Part shown: one piece after another, positions 13,301 to 24,685 of the stretch | How positions within the stretch are numbered: the stretch's first letter is position 1 | Layout of the letters: each line of letters starts with the position of its first letter | Origin: Eutypella sp. D-1 | Lineage: Eukaryota > Ascomycota > Sordariomycetes > Xylariales > Diatrypaceae | Direction: 5' to 3' | NCBI GenBank assembly: GCA_023313575.1 | Contig: JAJTTP010000003.1 | Span: 2,046,001 to 2,110,000, forward strand | DNA length: 64,000 bases | Program-made: the position numbers and the translations under genes | The notes under the pieces: model-generated | What the model was told of the DNA's origin: nothing | Databases searched by the model: none | The model's input: only the letters and a program-made list of their open reading frames with translations

Positions 13301-13638
13301 GTCATCGAACTTGGATCTGTCAATGAAGTTAGTTGATATTACCTTGTCTGAGACCATGCTTGAGGTTGGAAAACTGATCAGGACAACCTACAGATCCAGA
13401 CCCTTGTTTTTCTTCTTGAATTGATATATCAACTCTGGAGATGCATGTTAGATAAGTTTATCCGAGTTTACAATGGAAGTGGACAGTTACCATCCAGCCC
13501 GTGACCGCGATCCGTTTTACTACCGCCCTCGATCGATGCTAGCCTCATGTTTAGCAGTATTTCTTTCTACACGGAGGGACCTAATGTCTACATACCTAGT
13601 GCCTGTTTCATTGTCATCTCCTTAGCTGGAGGCGCCAT
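4384..13638 (-). CDS. tel1: Serine/threonine-protein kinase Tel1 (ATM family)
   Basis: PI3K-like checkpoint kinase that responds to double-strand breaks and maintains telomeres, normally with Mre11-Rad50-Xrs2/Nbs1. Exons, in transcript order: 13638-13596, 13538-13491, 13434-13392, 13316-11913, 11858-11518, 11459-6995, 6942-4475, 4403-4384. They total 8832 nt in one frame, 2943 aa, the usual size for fungal Tel1. The N-terminus begins MAPPAKEMTMKQAL and continues with GSKTDRGHGLDEL, resembling the Tel1/ATM N-terminal motif. Helical repeats and the FAT domain fill residues to about 2550. The kinase domain shows KGGNDDLRQD (about 2603-2612), catalytic loop GDRHGHN (about 2752-2758) and HIDLG (about 2770-2774). 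The FATC domain ends in GWAAYA, whose last six codons sit on a 20-nt final exon. An extended acidic then Gly-rich linker separates kinase and FATC. An ATG at 13357 is inside the third intron in this model, so it should not be used as the start. Confidence 0.95.
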
Positions 13639-14188
13639 CTTGACGGATGAGTACGTTGTCTCAACGCCCGAATAGTTATGCTAATATATGATGCATCTAA
13701 TTGGGAGATGATCTCGAACCAGGCCTGACAGGGTCGAAGGTAGGAGCTGAGACTCGGATTGCAGAATTCATAATTTATGAGTGGCCATGAGTTGTCCTGA
13801 GCTGTCCACACATGTGGTGTCTATCACATATGAATAAAAACGAGGGTGAAGCCATGCGATGCTTGCACGTCCTGTACGTTCTGCACGTTATGCTCGAAAC
13901 TCCGGCTTGGGAGCGAGAACCCAGACTAAGGCGGATATTCCCAAGGTTATTAAGATCAATTCTTTGAATGAGTGGTGTCGTCACCACCCAATTGATGACT
14001 TGTTAGTAAGTAGTCCGTACTCTATCTCGCGTACGTCTAGAAAAACCCTGTTACGGGCATTTTGAAAGCTATACGGTTCCCTTACGATAGAAAGAGAGAA
14101 AAAGCTGTTGATATCATCTTTCCATGAATAGATTTGTTCAGCTGACCAATTTGCGCTACAGGGTATATATGGCTGCTACAAGGGTGCC

Positions 14189-14198
14189 TACCTAGGTA
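14189..14198. repeat. TACCTAGGTA palindrome
   Basis: Perfect copy in the tel1/nup192 divergent promoter, followed by AGTAAGTAAATCTAGG, a decayed extension of the same motif. Confidence 0.85.
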
Positions 14199-14589
14199 AG
14201 TAAGTAAATCTAGGCCTACATATCAGGCAGATGGGTGGCCAAGCAACCTCCAATGGACGCCTTCCAGCGGCAATAGAAATCACCTAGAAGCCTCCAGGTC
14301 CCAGGATACCTACACCAGCCAGCCTACATACACCTGGTAGCTACCTTCATCGGTAGGTACCTAGATAGTGGTAAAGCTACTGTAAGGTACTTAGAGCCTA
14401 GTACCTGGTTGGACCAAATATCTAGGTACATACACCGCCTTCCAAATTCGGGTGGGCTTATTGACATTTCTGCTCAGTAAATAGGTACCTGGGTATGCAG
14501 GGATCACCTAGAGGTAGATAGGTAGTTCTATCTGGTTAAAGATCAAATGCTGGAGCTACAAAGGCATGTATCTATTATTATCTGTTGGA

Positions 14590-14613
14590 GCTTGAAAGCT
14601 TGAAAGCTTGAAA
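14590..14613. repeat. Tandem GCTTGAAA repeat, three units
   Basis: Three exact copies of the 8-mer GCTTGAAA follow one another in the tel1/nup192 intergenic region, about 950 bases from the tel1 start and 420 from the nup192 start. It may be neutral or a small regulatory array; the sequence alone does not say. Confidence 0.8.
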
Positions 14614-15033
14614 TTATTATCACGACTTGTCACATACCAACATCCGCATCCGCATCCGCTTTCGCATACGACGGACGATTGCGCAAAAAACACAATAAGG
14701 GACTACTAGATTCTAAGTTATAACTATATATCCCAACCCAAGTAAACCAAATCGACCACTCAACTACTCCGTACAACGAATTATCCAGATTAGGAATTTC
14801 CCCGTCATACAATACGAAGTTCAGACGCGCTTTTCTCGAACACGCAGGCCCTCTTATTCTTATGTTCCTCTGATCTCTTTGTCGACACGTAAAGAATTCG
14901 CAACTTCTAATTCCTTTAATTCATTAAATCGCCGAGATATCTACCTTGAGTTGGCGGCCGAAGCGCCCAACCATACACCCCATAAGAGTCGCCGCCGATC
15001 ATGCAATAGTTGCCTGTCACCCAATAACTGACA

Positions 15034-18000
15034 ATGGCGGAAGATGGCGTCCTGGGAGCTTTCCAGGCCCTCCATATAGAGCTGCTTAGGGTTCGTGAAG
15101 CCTTAAAGGAGGATCGTGACGGTAGTGGCCAGGAGCTACTTACCCGTCTTCCTGGCCACCTTGCACTCGAAGCGGTCGGCGACAAGTTAAAAAATTTGCT
15201 GGATAAAGAGACTCGGAAGAAGGAAAGCCGCGACAAGGTGCTATCCGGCAAGATTAACGTGTTGGATGAAGAATGGGACCTCAACAAAGAATTTCAAGAG
15301 ATCGCACTGCAGGTGGCCGACGACCTAGATTTAGACGAGATCGAAGCAGCCAAGCTCGCTTTGGAAGCCGAAGCATACGAGACCGAGTTCGGACGCCCCC
15401 GAAGGCAATGTGCTATCATCCGTTTTCACGAACAGCGCGAATACCTGCTGGACTGCATGCGCTTGCTTCTCGAGCTTTCAAAGGAGGAAGATGAGTTACT
15501 TGCTGATAACGAGTCCGACTGCCTCGGCGAACTCGGACAGTACGTTGCCCATAATATCCTCCGGCGAAGCCAACCGGGCCACGCAACACACGTTTCCAGA
15601 AACAGATTCATACCGGCATGCATGTCAACAATGGGCGAGATCAGGGCCTGGCTTCAGAAACTTATCGACCAGAAGACCAGCGCATCCGTGTTGGGCCGTA
15701 CGGAAGATGTGCAGCTCCAGGAGACTGTCGAATATACGCATTGCAGCCTAGTCCGACAACACGAACATCTAGCCGTTATTCTTTGTTCCGCCATTGAGAG
15801 GAATGTCGCGATCAAGGATGACTTTGTCAGCTTTATTCAAACCCTCAAATTGATGGACAAGTATGACTTCTCTACCGGTACGTTATTCCACGCAAAATGT
15901 TTCATTAACTTCGAGCTGATCTTAATCTTTGGGTGAAGTGCATCTATTTCCCGTCTTAGGAACATACATCACCATGTTCGGTTCAACGGAGGGTAGTGGC
16001 AGCGTTGAACAAGCAAGGGAACTAAATAGAATAATTTGCCAACAATCAGACGACGACGCCCGCTCACTACCTTATCTCCACGCAGCAATAAGGGCATGGT
16101 GGATCGCCGAGTATAGTGGGTGGTATATGGAAGGCGCTGCCGGTGATGGCCTTCCGGGCATCGATGTTGATGCGGAGGACCAACAGAGATCAAAGCTGTT
16201 CACCGAGGCGCTTCGAGACGGTGCATTTGACTTCATGTTCGCCGTTGTCGCGGACCTTAGGACTTCGGAATGGCAGGATCCCGCACGAAATGACATGAGA
16301 CGGTGGTTGCAGAGTAGGACACCGCCTCTTCCTCAGGACACGATACAGTTCAACGATTTCCTACAGGATCGCCTGGCAGCGAAGCTCGAGACATTCGTTG
16401 ATGCTTTCATATCTAACATGCCCGATATTCTGCGCAAGTTACGCGTCGAGGAGGACGAACAACGACAGATGCGCCAGGCTCAGCAGCAGGAGCTCGACCT
16501 TGAAAGATTTATTCTCATCATTGCATATTGCTACGAGGGCCGACCAGACTCTGCGGATGCGTTTTGGTCTGACCCCGAAAGCAACCTTGCTGGTTTTCTG
16601 CACTGGGCATCCCGAAGGGCGTCGACCCCACTGGTCACCGCCTTCTGCGAGATGTTGCAGTGCCTATCGGAGGATGCCGAGTCGGCGAAATCTGCCCACG
16701 AGTTCTTGCTTGATGAGGCGCACCATGCGTCAGGGAAGATGAGGCGTTCGCTGTCTCTTACGTGGGCCCAGATCTTTAAGGAAGTGGAATTTTTTGCCAA
16801 CAAGATCCGGGAGAGCCCGGCCCCAACATCCCAAGCAAGTGCTATGAAGGCGGGGAAGTTCACTCATGAGAATGCGGAGACGGAGCCTGAATCCACGATG
16901 ATGCTGGAGTGCTACCTTCGACTGATGGCGAAACTAGCCGCACAGAGCGAAGATGCCCGAACCTACCTACTCAACTCCAACGTGGCACTAGTCGAGTTAC
17001 TATACCAGCTGATTAGCAGTCTGATCACCCCTCGCCTCAGGGCGTGCGCATACAAGGCCTTAGCCGCTCTCATGAGCCGGAAGTCTTCAGCAGACGGTCA
17101 GACAATGTGGCGGTATCTTGAATCCTGCATGACGGGCTTCTACGTTCCGCTATCGACAAAGAAGGCTTTGGCCTCTTCTCCGAACCCCCCATCCCCGGCA
17201 TACTATATGGAAGCATTATTCCAGCAGATGAGCCCTAACCTAGACGAAGCCAGCGCCTTCATCCAACTACTGACAGTTCTAACATCGCTACCTGAAAGCG
17301 GCAGCGCTTTGCGCGATGAACTCCCGTACACGGAAGATCTTGGTATTTCTACTAGGATGCGGCCCGGCATCGAACCTTACATCGACTTTGCCCTTGGCTA
17401 CATCTTCGCTCTGAGGACTCCGGAGGTGCAAGATGTAAATCAGCAAAGAATAGTACGATTCTACTGCTTAGATTTTGCCCTCACCTGTCTGTCTAGCTTC
17501 AACGAGGACTTACTCATATTGAGCAACGAGACCAGCATAAATGTGGATTCGGCTATATCGACGAAGGACCTAGCGACGTATGTTACACTACACCCTTTCT
17601 CTAGGGTTATGGAGTGGATGTACGATAGCAATTTTATGAAGACCCTTCTCGATACTATCCACCAAGACTCTTCGGACACGGGGAAGGCATCGCACGATTC
17701 GCCGCTCATACTCGGCATCACAAGAGCTATACAGCTCATTTCCACGGTTCTAGATCTACAATCTACCTATCTTGACCTCGTTCGTCCGATCCTCAAGTCG
17801 CAAGCCAGAACGCAAAGCCGCTCGCGTCACGTCCCGACATCGAACAGCTCGTTTGCATCAGTGGAAGATGGCCTTCTGACCAGCCTGACCCTGATCTCCG
17901 ACCTGAGTGGGTACTGTAGGTTAGGGAACGCGGATCTCACCTTGGTTAGCTTGAAGCTTCTCGAGAAGATTGCAACCTCCCCACGGATGGTCTCCGCTTG

Positions 18001-20427
18001 GGACTCCGGGGTCCAGAGCCGATCCGGCCGCAACAAGGCCATTGTGGCCCTCGAGGAATTCGGTGAAGCTCAAACCATATCGGGGTCTCTTGCCGCTGAG
18101 TTCGTGAAGCCTCTCGATCTCGTCAAGCAAACTACTTCCCCTGAAAACCTGATCAAGACTTACATCCTTGACTTTATCTACTCGTGTCTTCTAGCAAACC
18201 CGGACCGTCCTACCATTGCTCATCTCCTGTTAGGATTCCAGTGTGGGACCAACGCCCTCAATGTCACACCTGGAAGCGCTTTTGACCAAGGGAAGGCATT
18301 GTTTCACATGCTGCTGCCTGTGATAATTGATGTCCAACCTACCAACGACCAGGGCCTCATGCAGCCTTGGTTGGTCAACTTGAAATATAAAGTCATGAGG
18401 ATCTTCAAAATACTCTGGTGTTCGCGGTTGTCATCGGGGATCGTTCTCGATGAGCTTCGGGAGAACGATTTTCTCTTCCATCTATTGCTGCAAGGGTTCG
18501 TTGTCCCGCGGCAAGAAGCCGGGTGGGGCAAGCCGGAGGATTTCACGCCCACGTTCCTCATGGAGCCCGCGGCTCAAGGCTACATCGACGAGCTGTCGAT
18601 GAGGGCAATGGCCATGGAGTATATCGCCCATGAACTCTGCAGCGTGTCCCAGGGGAACATGCCTGCCACGAAGAGAAGGATCTTCGAGGCTCTTGGGGGC
18701 CGGATCAACATCGACAGCGACAATGTGATCCCGACCGCATCCGTCTTCGAATTCCATGACGCGTCACCGCAGGAAGATCAGTTCGTTACTAATCCACCAG
18801 ATCTCGACGCCTTCCGGGATATCGACCTAGGAACTTGTGTCGAGCCAGATGATTTCTCGAACCCAGTTTTCAACGTGCAAAAAGTCGAAGAGCTCCTACT
18901 ATTAAAGCGTAACGAGGCACGGGCATCGGGACAGTTAATGCTACAGCAAGAGCCCGACCCCCTAGAGGTCGAGCAGCAGACCATTCTTGGATACGTCTTC
19001 TATCTCAACCGATTAACGCAGATCAAATCATACAACATCCGGGTCTTGCAGGCATGGACAAAGCTACTTTTGGTTATGGCGGACCTGAACGATTTCAAAG
19101 GCGCCGGCCACGTCTCCTTCATCCTACAAACGTTACAGGCGATCCTGCCGAGCCTCGAGATATACGGGTCGGAGAAACCTGAGGCCGCGTTCGAGCTGGC
19201 GAAGCTCGCGAAGATCTTACTGTTCAAGCTGGATTTCTCGACGATGGCGTCGACCGATAAGCAGAGCCGTGCCATAGAGAGCCTTGTTAGCGACAAGTTG
19301 TTCCAGCTCCTACACATATCTCTAGGGGCTATAGCCAAGTGGACAGGGACGCCGGAGCTGCGGTCGATCTACTACAGCATCTGCTACCGCTATCTCACGG
19401 CGCTGGTGGATCACGGCCAGGGTGCCGAGTCCGGTAGGCGGAAGACGGCAAGGGCAATCCAGTCCTTTGGTGACAAGCTGATCAACGTGATCTGCGACGA
19501 TGCTTTCTGTGGAGATGCGGGTTGCCAGGCCGCCGCCTTGATTCTCCTATCGACACTAGTCAACCTTGGGACCGAGCAGAACGACAATTACGTCGTGGAG
19601 TCGCTTAACAGACTCAACTTCATAGGCGTCCTTGTCGACTCGCTCCGAGACGTCTTGCAGGAATGGATCGAGATCAATAGGACAGGTAAGGCTTTCCCCC
19701 CTTCGCAACTGACGAGACCGGGTTCTGACACTAGAGTCCTCTTAGGCAATCCACAGCAGCAGCACTACCACGACGCGAAGCTTGCTCTGCTTTTACAGCT
19801 ATGTCAGACGCGTGAGGGCGCTAAGAACGTGCTACACGCGAGCCTGTTCCGGACGATCGAGCAGTCGGGACTGTTCTCCGTAGATCCCGAGCTGCAGGCA
19901 GACACGACGGACCCCAAGGCGCTGGAGAAGCACTACGCCCTACTCGTCAAGGCAGCGCGCATCATCGGGGCGGCGATCGTCAGCCGCGGCTCGCACAACG
20001 TGCTGCAGGGCAGGCGCTTCCTCACCGAGCACAGGATGCTCGTGATGCACGTCTTGAAGCGCTCGGCCGGTATTGCCGGCGGCGGGGGCAAGCTCGACAG
20101 GGCCCTGCTCGAGCGCATAGACGACCTGGCTGAGGCATTCATGATCCTCATCACCGCCACCGGTTTCCTTGAGGTAAGCGAAAAAGAAGAAAGGACCTAA
20201 AATCATGATTTTTCCTTGCAATGGGGCTTCTCTAGCATGGCACAACACAGCCCCCCCTTGGAGCTGAACAGCTAGCATGACACATGCATAGCCTCGGGAG
20301 CTGAGGAAGAGAAGGATTGTTTCTACCCGAAACCATCAAGACGCAAATGTAGCTAACCGAGTCCCCATAGTTCGAGAACGAATCCGTCACCGAAGACCAG
20401 AGACAGGCGTCGACAGTATTCCACTAG
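15034..20427 (+). CDS. nup192: Nucleoporin Nup192 (Nup205 family), inner ring of the nuclear pore
   Basis: Large alpha-helical scaffold protein that links inner-ring nucleoporins in the nuclear pore. Exons: 15034-15877, 15939-20173 and 20371-20427, giving 5136 nt and 1711 aa; Chaetomium Nup192 is of similar length. The N-terminal signature is intact: LDEEWDLNKEFQEIALQVAD followed by the conserved block with IIRFHEQREYLLDCMRLLL. The first junction reads DFST-VHLFPVLGTYITMFG. The C-terminal exon encodes only 18 residues, FENESVTEDQRQASTVFH. A further intron-like segment, 19686-19745, is exactly 60 nt with GTAAGG donor, CTGAC branch-like motif and CTTAG acceptor and no stop; if spliced the protein is 1691 aa, joining RTG to NPQQQHYHDAKLALLLQLCQ. 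I favour splicing because the encoded 20 residues interrupt a conserved helical stretch. Transcribed divergently from tel1. The ATG is preceded by the mini-ORF ATGCAATAG. Confidence 0.93.
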
Positions 20428-22400
20428 CCCGGGGCGGAGGAAGGAGGATATCTGGCGGTGGTGAGTGGATAATAAGTGAGGTCATAAACTCACTGAATCC
20501 AGGAGAGGGGGGATCCAGTGAAAGAAACTACGAAACAGATATCAGGCGGCGCGCGACTTAAACCTAGGTAGGGGGAGCCGGAGTCTGCTTGGCAAACACT
20601 TGGCTTGGGAGAATAGAACCTCATTATCGTTCAAAGTGGCCTTTACCTCTTTTTTTTCACCCTTCCTTCCACAAGTCCAAACCCCCCAATATCTTGATTC
20701 TCCCCCTATCTATTTCTATTCCTACATCTCTAGTAGCTAGGCTAGGTCTAATCTGGTTTTGTGTCTCATTACACGGGACCAGGCGTTCTGGAAGTAACCG
20801 GGAAGGGGGAACGTACATTAGAAGGGTGCAAAGGAGATAACGAAAATGATTTATGGGAGGGGGGAGGGCACTTCGCTACCTCCCGACAGATCAGCTGGGA
20901 ATGCCAAGTCTGTAATCGTACGTATGTATGTATATAGCGTGAGAAGAATGTTGAGCAGCAAAGTGACACAAGCGTGGGCTGACCGAGCCTCAAGTCCAGG
21001 AAGACACAGCGACAATTGAAGACATAGGCGTTTTCTTTTCTTTTTGCCCGCCGCCATTCTGATCGGCAACGAACCTTACGAACCGAAAAAAAAAAGTTAC
21101 GCGGGAGATCCCGTGATCCGGATGTACATTGTAGCCCATAACTAATTGATCATCGTGTTGCCGTATGTGTCGGCTTAATGAACTGCATGCCGGTGAACTT
21201 CAAGATATACACATAGCTTATCGATGTTATCGATCGGTAAATTCGGGATCCCGAGGCCGAGTCACTAGGTAGACTAGTCGGAAGGGGAGAGAGCAGCGAG
21301 GAGCAGGGAGCGTTATTATCCTCCCGCTTACTTTATGTACAGTATATATACGTACATACACAGGTATTACATGCATGTGAAGAAAAACTTGACTACTGTG
21401 CGCGCGGGCTACCTAGGCTAAGCTGATGCGCGAGCCGTGCAGTAAGAGCGTTGCAGCGCATACGTATAGGAAGCGAAGGGGGTACGTAGTAGGGCAGGGT
21501 AGGGCAGGGCAGGACAGCGGAAGAAAAAGAATCTCACAAACGGTGAGACTAGAACGTCGTCGAAGCCCCCCTTCGGGTCACACCAATCTCACTATCTTCG
21601 GTGGCCGGTAGCGTATAGGGCCCTAGACATAAGAAATGAGCATACCAGCATGCTACCTACGCCTACCAGGTGATAATGATCCACCCGGATCTTGTGTCCA
21701 CCACTTTTGTGTCGGGTGGGTATGTAGTGTACTTCTGGCACCTGGACAGCATAGGGAAGGACGCCGGTCGCCCGAGAGTTCTCGTACGTAAGAATAACGA
21801 AACCCCGAAGCTGAGAAAGCTGGGGAAAGAAAAGAGAGCATTTGGGGAAACCCCCCTTGAAGAAACGAGTACGCCTTGCCTGATCCAGCCAGCAGCCCCC
21901 CCTTCGGAGTCGGAACAGGGTCTTACATTAATGGAATCATGGCATACCTACATAGATGCTGGAGATGTTGGCTGTCGACTCGCCACCATGCGGAGATAGA
22001 CCTCAGCAGTCGGGCAATCTACCTGAATTCGACCGCGCAGCCCGTATACACAACACCACCCGAGTGCGCAGGAGCATGCGACCGGCAGCACCCAACACGC
22101 GGTTAGCTGCACGGGGGACGTAAGTGATAAAGTGCTAGTTAATAAGAAAGATCGAGTACGTGACTAGCTCCCAGCTGAGATCCGGGCCGTTTTTGATATC
22201 GAGAGCGATTATTATTGGTTGATTGGTTTCAGGGGGGGGAACAAAGCAGTTGTCGCCTGGTTTTTAGCATGGTTTATTAGCGGGCAGGGGAGGGATGAAC
22301 ACTCGCAGAGACAGATTGGCAGATTTGGTAGATTAAAAGTCGATGGGCTGATTGATAGATCAAAAATAGTAGGACGTAGTTTGCTGATAGGACCCAGACC

Positions 22401-22410
22401 TACCTAGGTA
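22401..22410. repeat. TACCTAGGTA palindrome
   Basis: Perfect copy in the spacer upstream of the permease gene. Confidence 0.85.
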
Positions 22411-22890
22411 TGTATCACTATCACTGAAGGAAGGCATGTAGTGGTTCCAAGCTGCCAAGGTTCCGATTAGGCTAGGGGTAACCCCGGCGAGTCCATGGGT
22501 CTTCCCCAGGACCCTCTGATAATAGTAGTTCCCTCCGCAGTAAACGAGCAAATGATAACGTCGGCATTGAAACGAGAAGAAAGAAGGTTTATGGTGTGTC
22601 CTTGGTATTATTAGTAAAAAAAAAAGGATAGCAAAAGAGAGATAACGGTGGACCAGTGGACCCGTGGGATCCCGGGGCTTCTTTTCCTCGTCTTCCTAAT
22701 GTCTTGGCCCGGGCTTGGCCCGGGCTGGACTTTGCCCGTTGCGAACTGGCTGAACTTGGATTGGAACGAAAAGACTTCTTACCTTTGAAAAGGTGACGAA
22801 GGAGGGTTGCGACTCCAACATGCCAAGCATCGTTAAGCTTCCCCACCTAGCGGGCCAAGAGAGCCTCTTAGACCCCTAGCGTAATCCCCG

Positions 22891-22955
22891 TACCCATATG
22901 TACCCATATACCCATACCATACCAGCATACCCATTTGCCCATTTGCCCATCTCCC
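22891..22955 (+). repeat. CCCAT-rich short tandem repeat
   Basis: Irregular tandem units of the form TACCCATA, CCCATAC and TTGCCCAT run through the stretch. It is non-coding and looks like a degenerate minisatellite. Confidence 0.6.
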
Positions 22956-23575
22956 ATCCTCATCCAGTATGTAGTACTTCGTAGGTGGGAATTTGGAAGT
23001 TGGGAGACAGGGTGGCTTATCTCAAATTCGGTCTCGATCCAACAACTCTCAAGAAGTAGGACGACCTTGCGACCGTTCATCGTCATGCACGAGTTTAACG
23101 TGACATTACCCGAGTAAGTCTCCAGGTCCAGGCACTCGCACGTGTCGTATCCATTCCGACTTCCCCCCATATCCCAATCCGTCGCTATATATATGGTGGT
23201 GTGGTAGTAGTCGTGATGGTGGTCTAAAAAGCTTCTAGTATCCCTAGACTCGGGTTCCCATGTGCTTCATACCGTCATCTAGCCTGTTAGCCTAGCCTAG
23301 CCTTCCATTCAACACAATTACCTACTTGCCTACTTCTACCAGATGAGTGGTTCTGGTGCTCTAGGTGACACCGTATTGAATCATGTTTGATAAAAGAAAT
23401 TGAGCCCCGGCTACACTATAACGCGACTATTCCGCTAGACCCAATGGGGCGGTCGGTTTACGCAGTGAACGCAGTTGGCGTATCGGCGCTTGACTGACTT
23501 GCGTCCTCGGTCAGCGCGTCGAGCGCCACCTGGGCTACTGGGCTTCTGGGCATCCTACCAATGCTATACTACATG

Positions 23576-23593
23576 TACCTAGGTACCTAGGTA
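23576..23593. repeat. Two overlapping TACCTAGGTA palindromes
   Basis: The 10-bp perfect palindrome occurs twice, sharing two bases, making the 18-bp palindrome TACCTAGGTACCTAGGTA. Single copies occur elsewhere in the window, all between genes. Confidence 0.9.
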
Positions 23594-24456
23594 GTTACTA
23601 CAATACATAGTACCCCGTACTACGCTAGACGGGACCCTTGTTCAAGGCTACATGAGTCCCCCCATGAGTTAGCCCGGGGGCAATCCCACTTCTAGCCACT
23701 GGCAGCGTAGTAATTGGTTCCCCAGAAACGAGGAGGAGAAGGAGGAAGAGGAGGAGCTGGGAGACCAAAAGACTTGGGAGATAACAGAGAACGGAGCCCG
23801 CCAGTGACTTACCTACCCACTTCTGCCTTCTTGACCGTTGCTCACTACCTCGAAGTCTACCAGTATTCACCAGGTACTCGAATACCTAAAATGAAGTAGA
23901 CTTTAGCACATGGGGGGAGCAACTTCTTCCCCAGAAACCCCAACCGCTACTTCCAGTAGTACCTTTGAACTCTGCCTTGGCATTACATACTTAGGTACAT
24001 GGGGGTTGATCATCATCCCGTCACATGAGATGTAAGTAGCACATCAGGTATATCAGGCATATCAGGGCAGAGCGCACCTGTATACCAGGTAGGGTAGGTA
24101 ATGTATTTTTTATTATTGTGTACTTCAGAGGTAGTATACCAATGGGATCTCATCTCATCCCAATTCCTCCCGACTTCCTTCCTATTAAACAGCAGGACCC
24201 CTCCCCATCTCATCCTCGTACACACCCTCCCTCTCTCCTCCGATCTCTCGACTCCTTATTTTTCCTCAGCTCTGCCTCACTTCGTCATTGTGGTAACCTG
24301 AATCCTGGTCACGCGCACAATCATTTTTGGCTGCCACTCAGGAAGCAGAACAAAATAAGTGCCCGTCAACTACCAGCCAGCCCTTTCTCTTTTTAGGGGG
24401 GAGTTTATAACTTCCTTTCCTACCCCTTCCTCCCCACACCCTGAACGACACGTGCA

Positions 24457-24462
24457 AGATAA
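24457..24462 (+). promoter_or_regulatory. Possible AreA-type GATA site upstream of the permease
   Basis: AGATAA matches the HGATAR site of the fungal nitrogen regulator AreA and lies about 230 bases before the permease ATG. Amino-acid permeases are often under this control. A six-base match is weak by itself, and a second AGATAA lies at 23779-23784. Confidence 0.3.
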
Positions 24463-24685
24463 TCGCACTTGGAAAAAATTGTAAAGGGAATAAGAAGAAG
24501 AAGAAGAACACGAGAAAACAGTGATACAAAACGAAAGGGAAAGGAAGATCTGTAATTCCAGTAGAGCACGCCTCACCCTCACGCACGTGCCTTCCTCCGA
24601 TCAAACGATCTACGATCTGTGAGTGATCGATCTACCCGCGTCCACCACCACCACCTCACGTCACACACGATATACGTACGCCACC

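Larger units (their letters stand above)
13639..15033. other. Divergent promoter region of tel1 and nup192
   Basis: About 1.4 kb separating two divergent starts. It contains a TACCTAGGTA palindrome (14189-14198), related partial copies near 14345-14410, and three tandem GCTTGAAA units (14590-14613). A minimal upstream ORF, ATGCAATAG, lies at 15001-15009, 24 bases before the nup192 ATG. No other gene is supported. Confidence 0.6.
20428..24685. other. Long gene-free spacer upstream of the permease gene
   Basis: A 4.3-kb stretch between two plus-strand genes. I find no gene: the open frames are short and compositionally biased. It holds one near-copy (20561-20570) and three perfect copies of the TACCTAGGTA palindrome (22401-22410, and an overlapping pair at 23576-23593), a CCCAT-rich minisatellite-like run (22891-22955) and purine- or pyrimidine-rich tracts. 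The last 500 bases are a plausible promoter and 5' leader for the permease: pyrimidine-rich, with no ATG in the final 140 bases. Confidence 0.55.
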
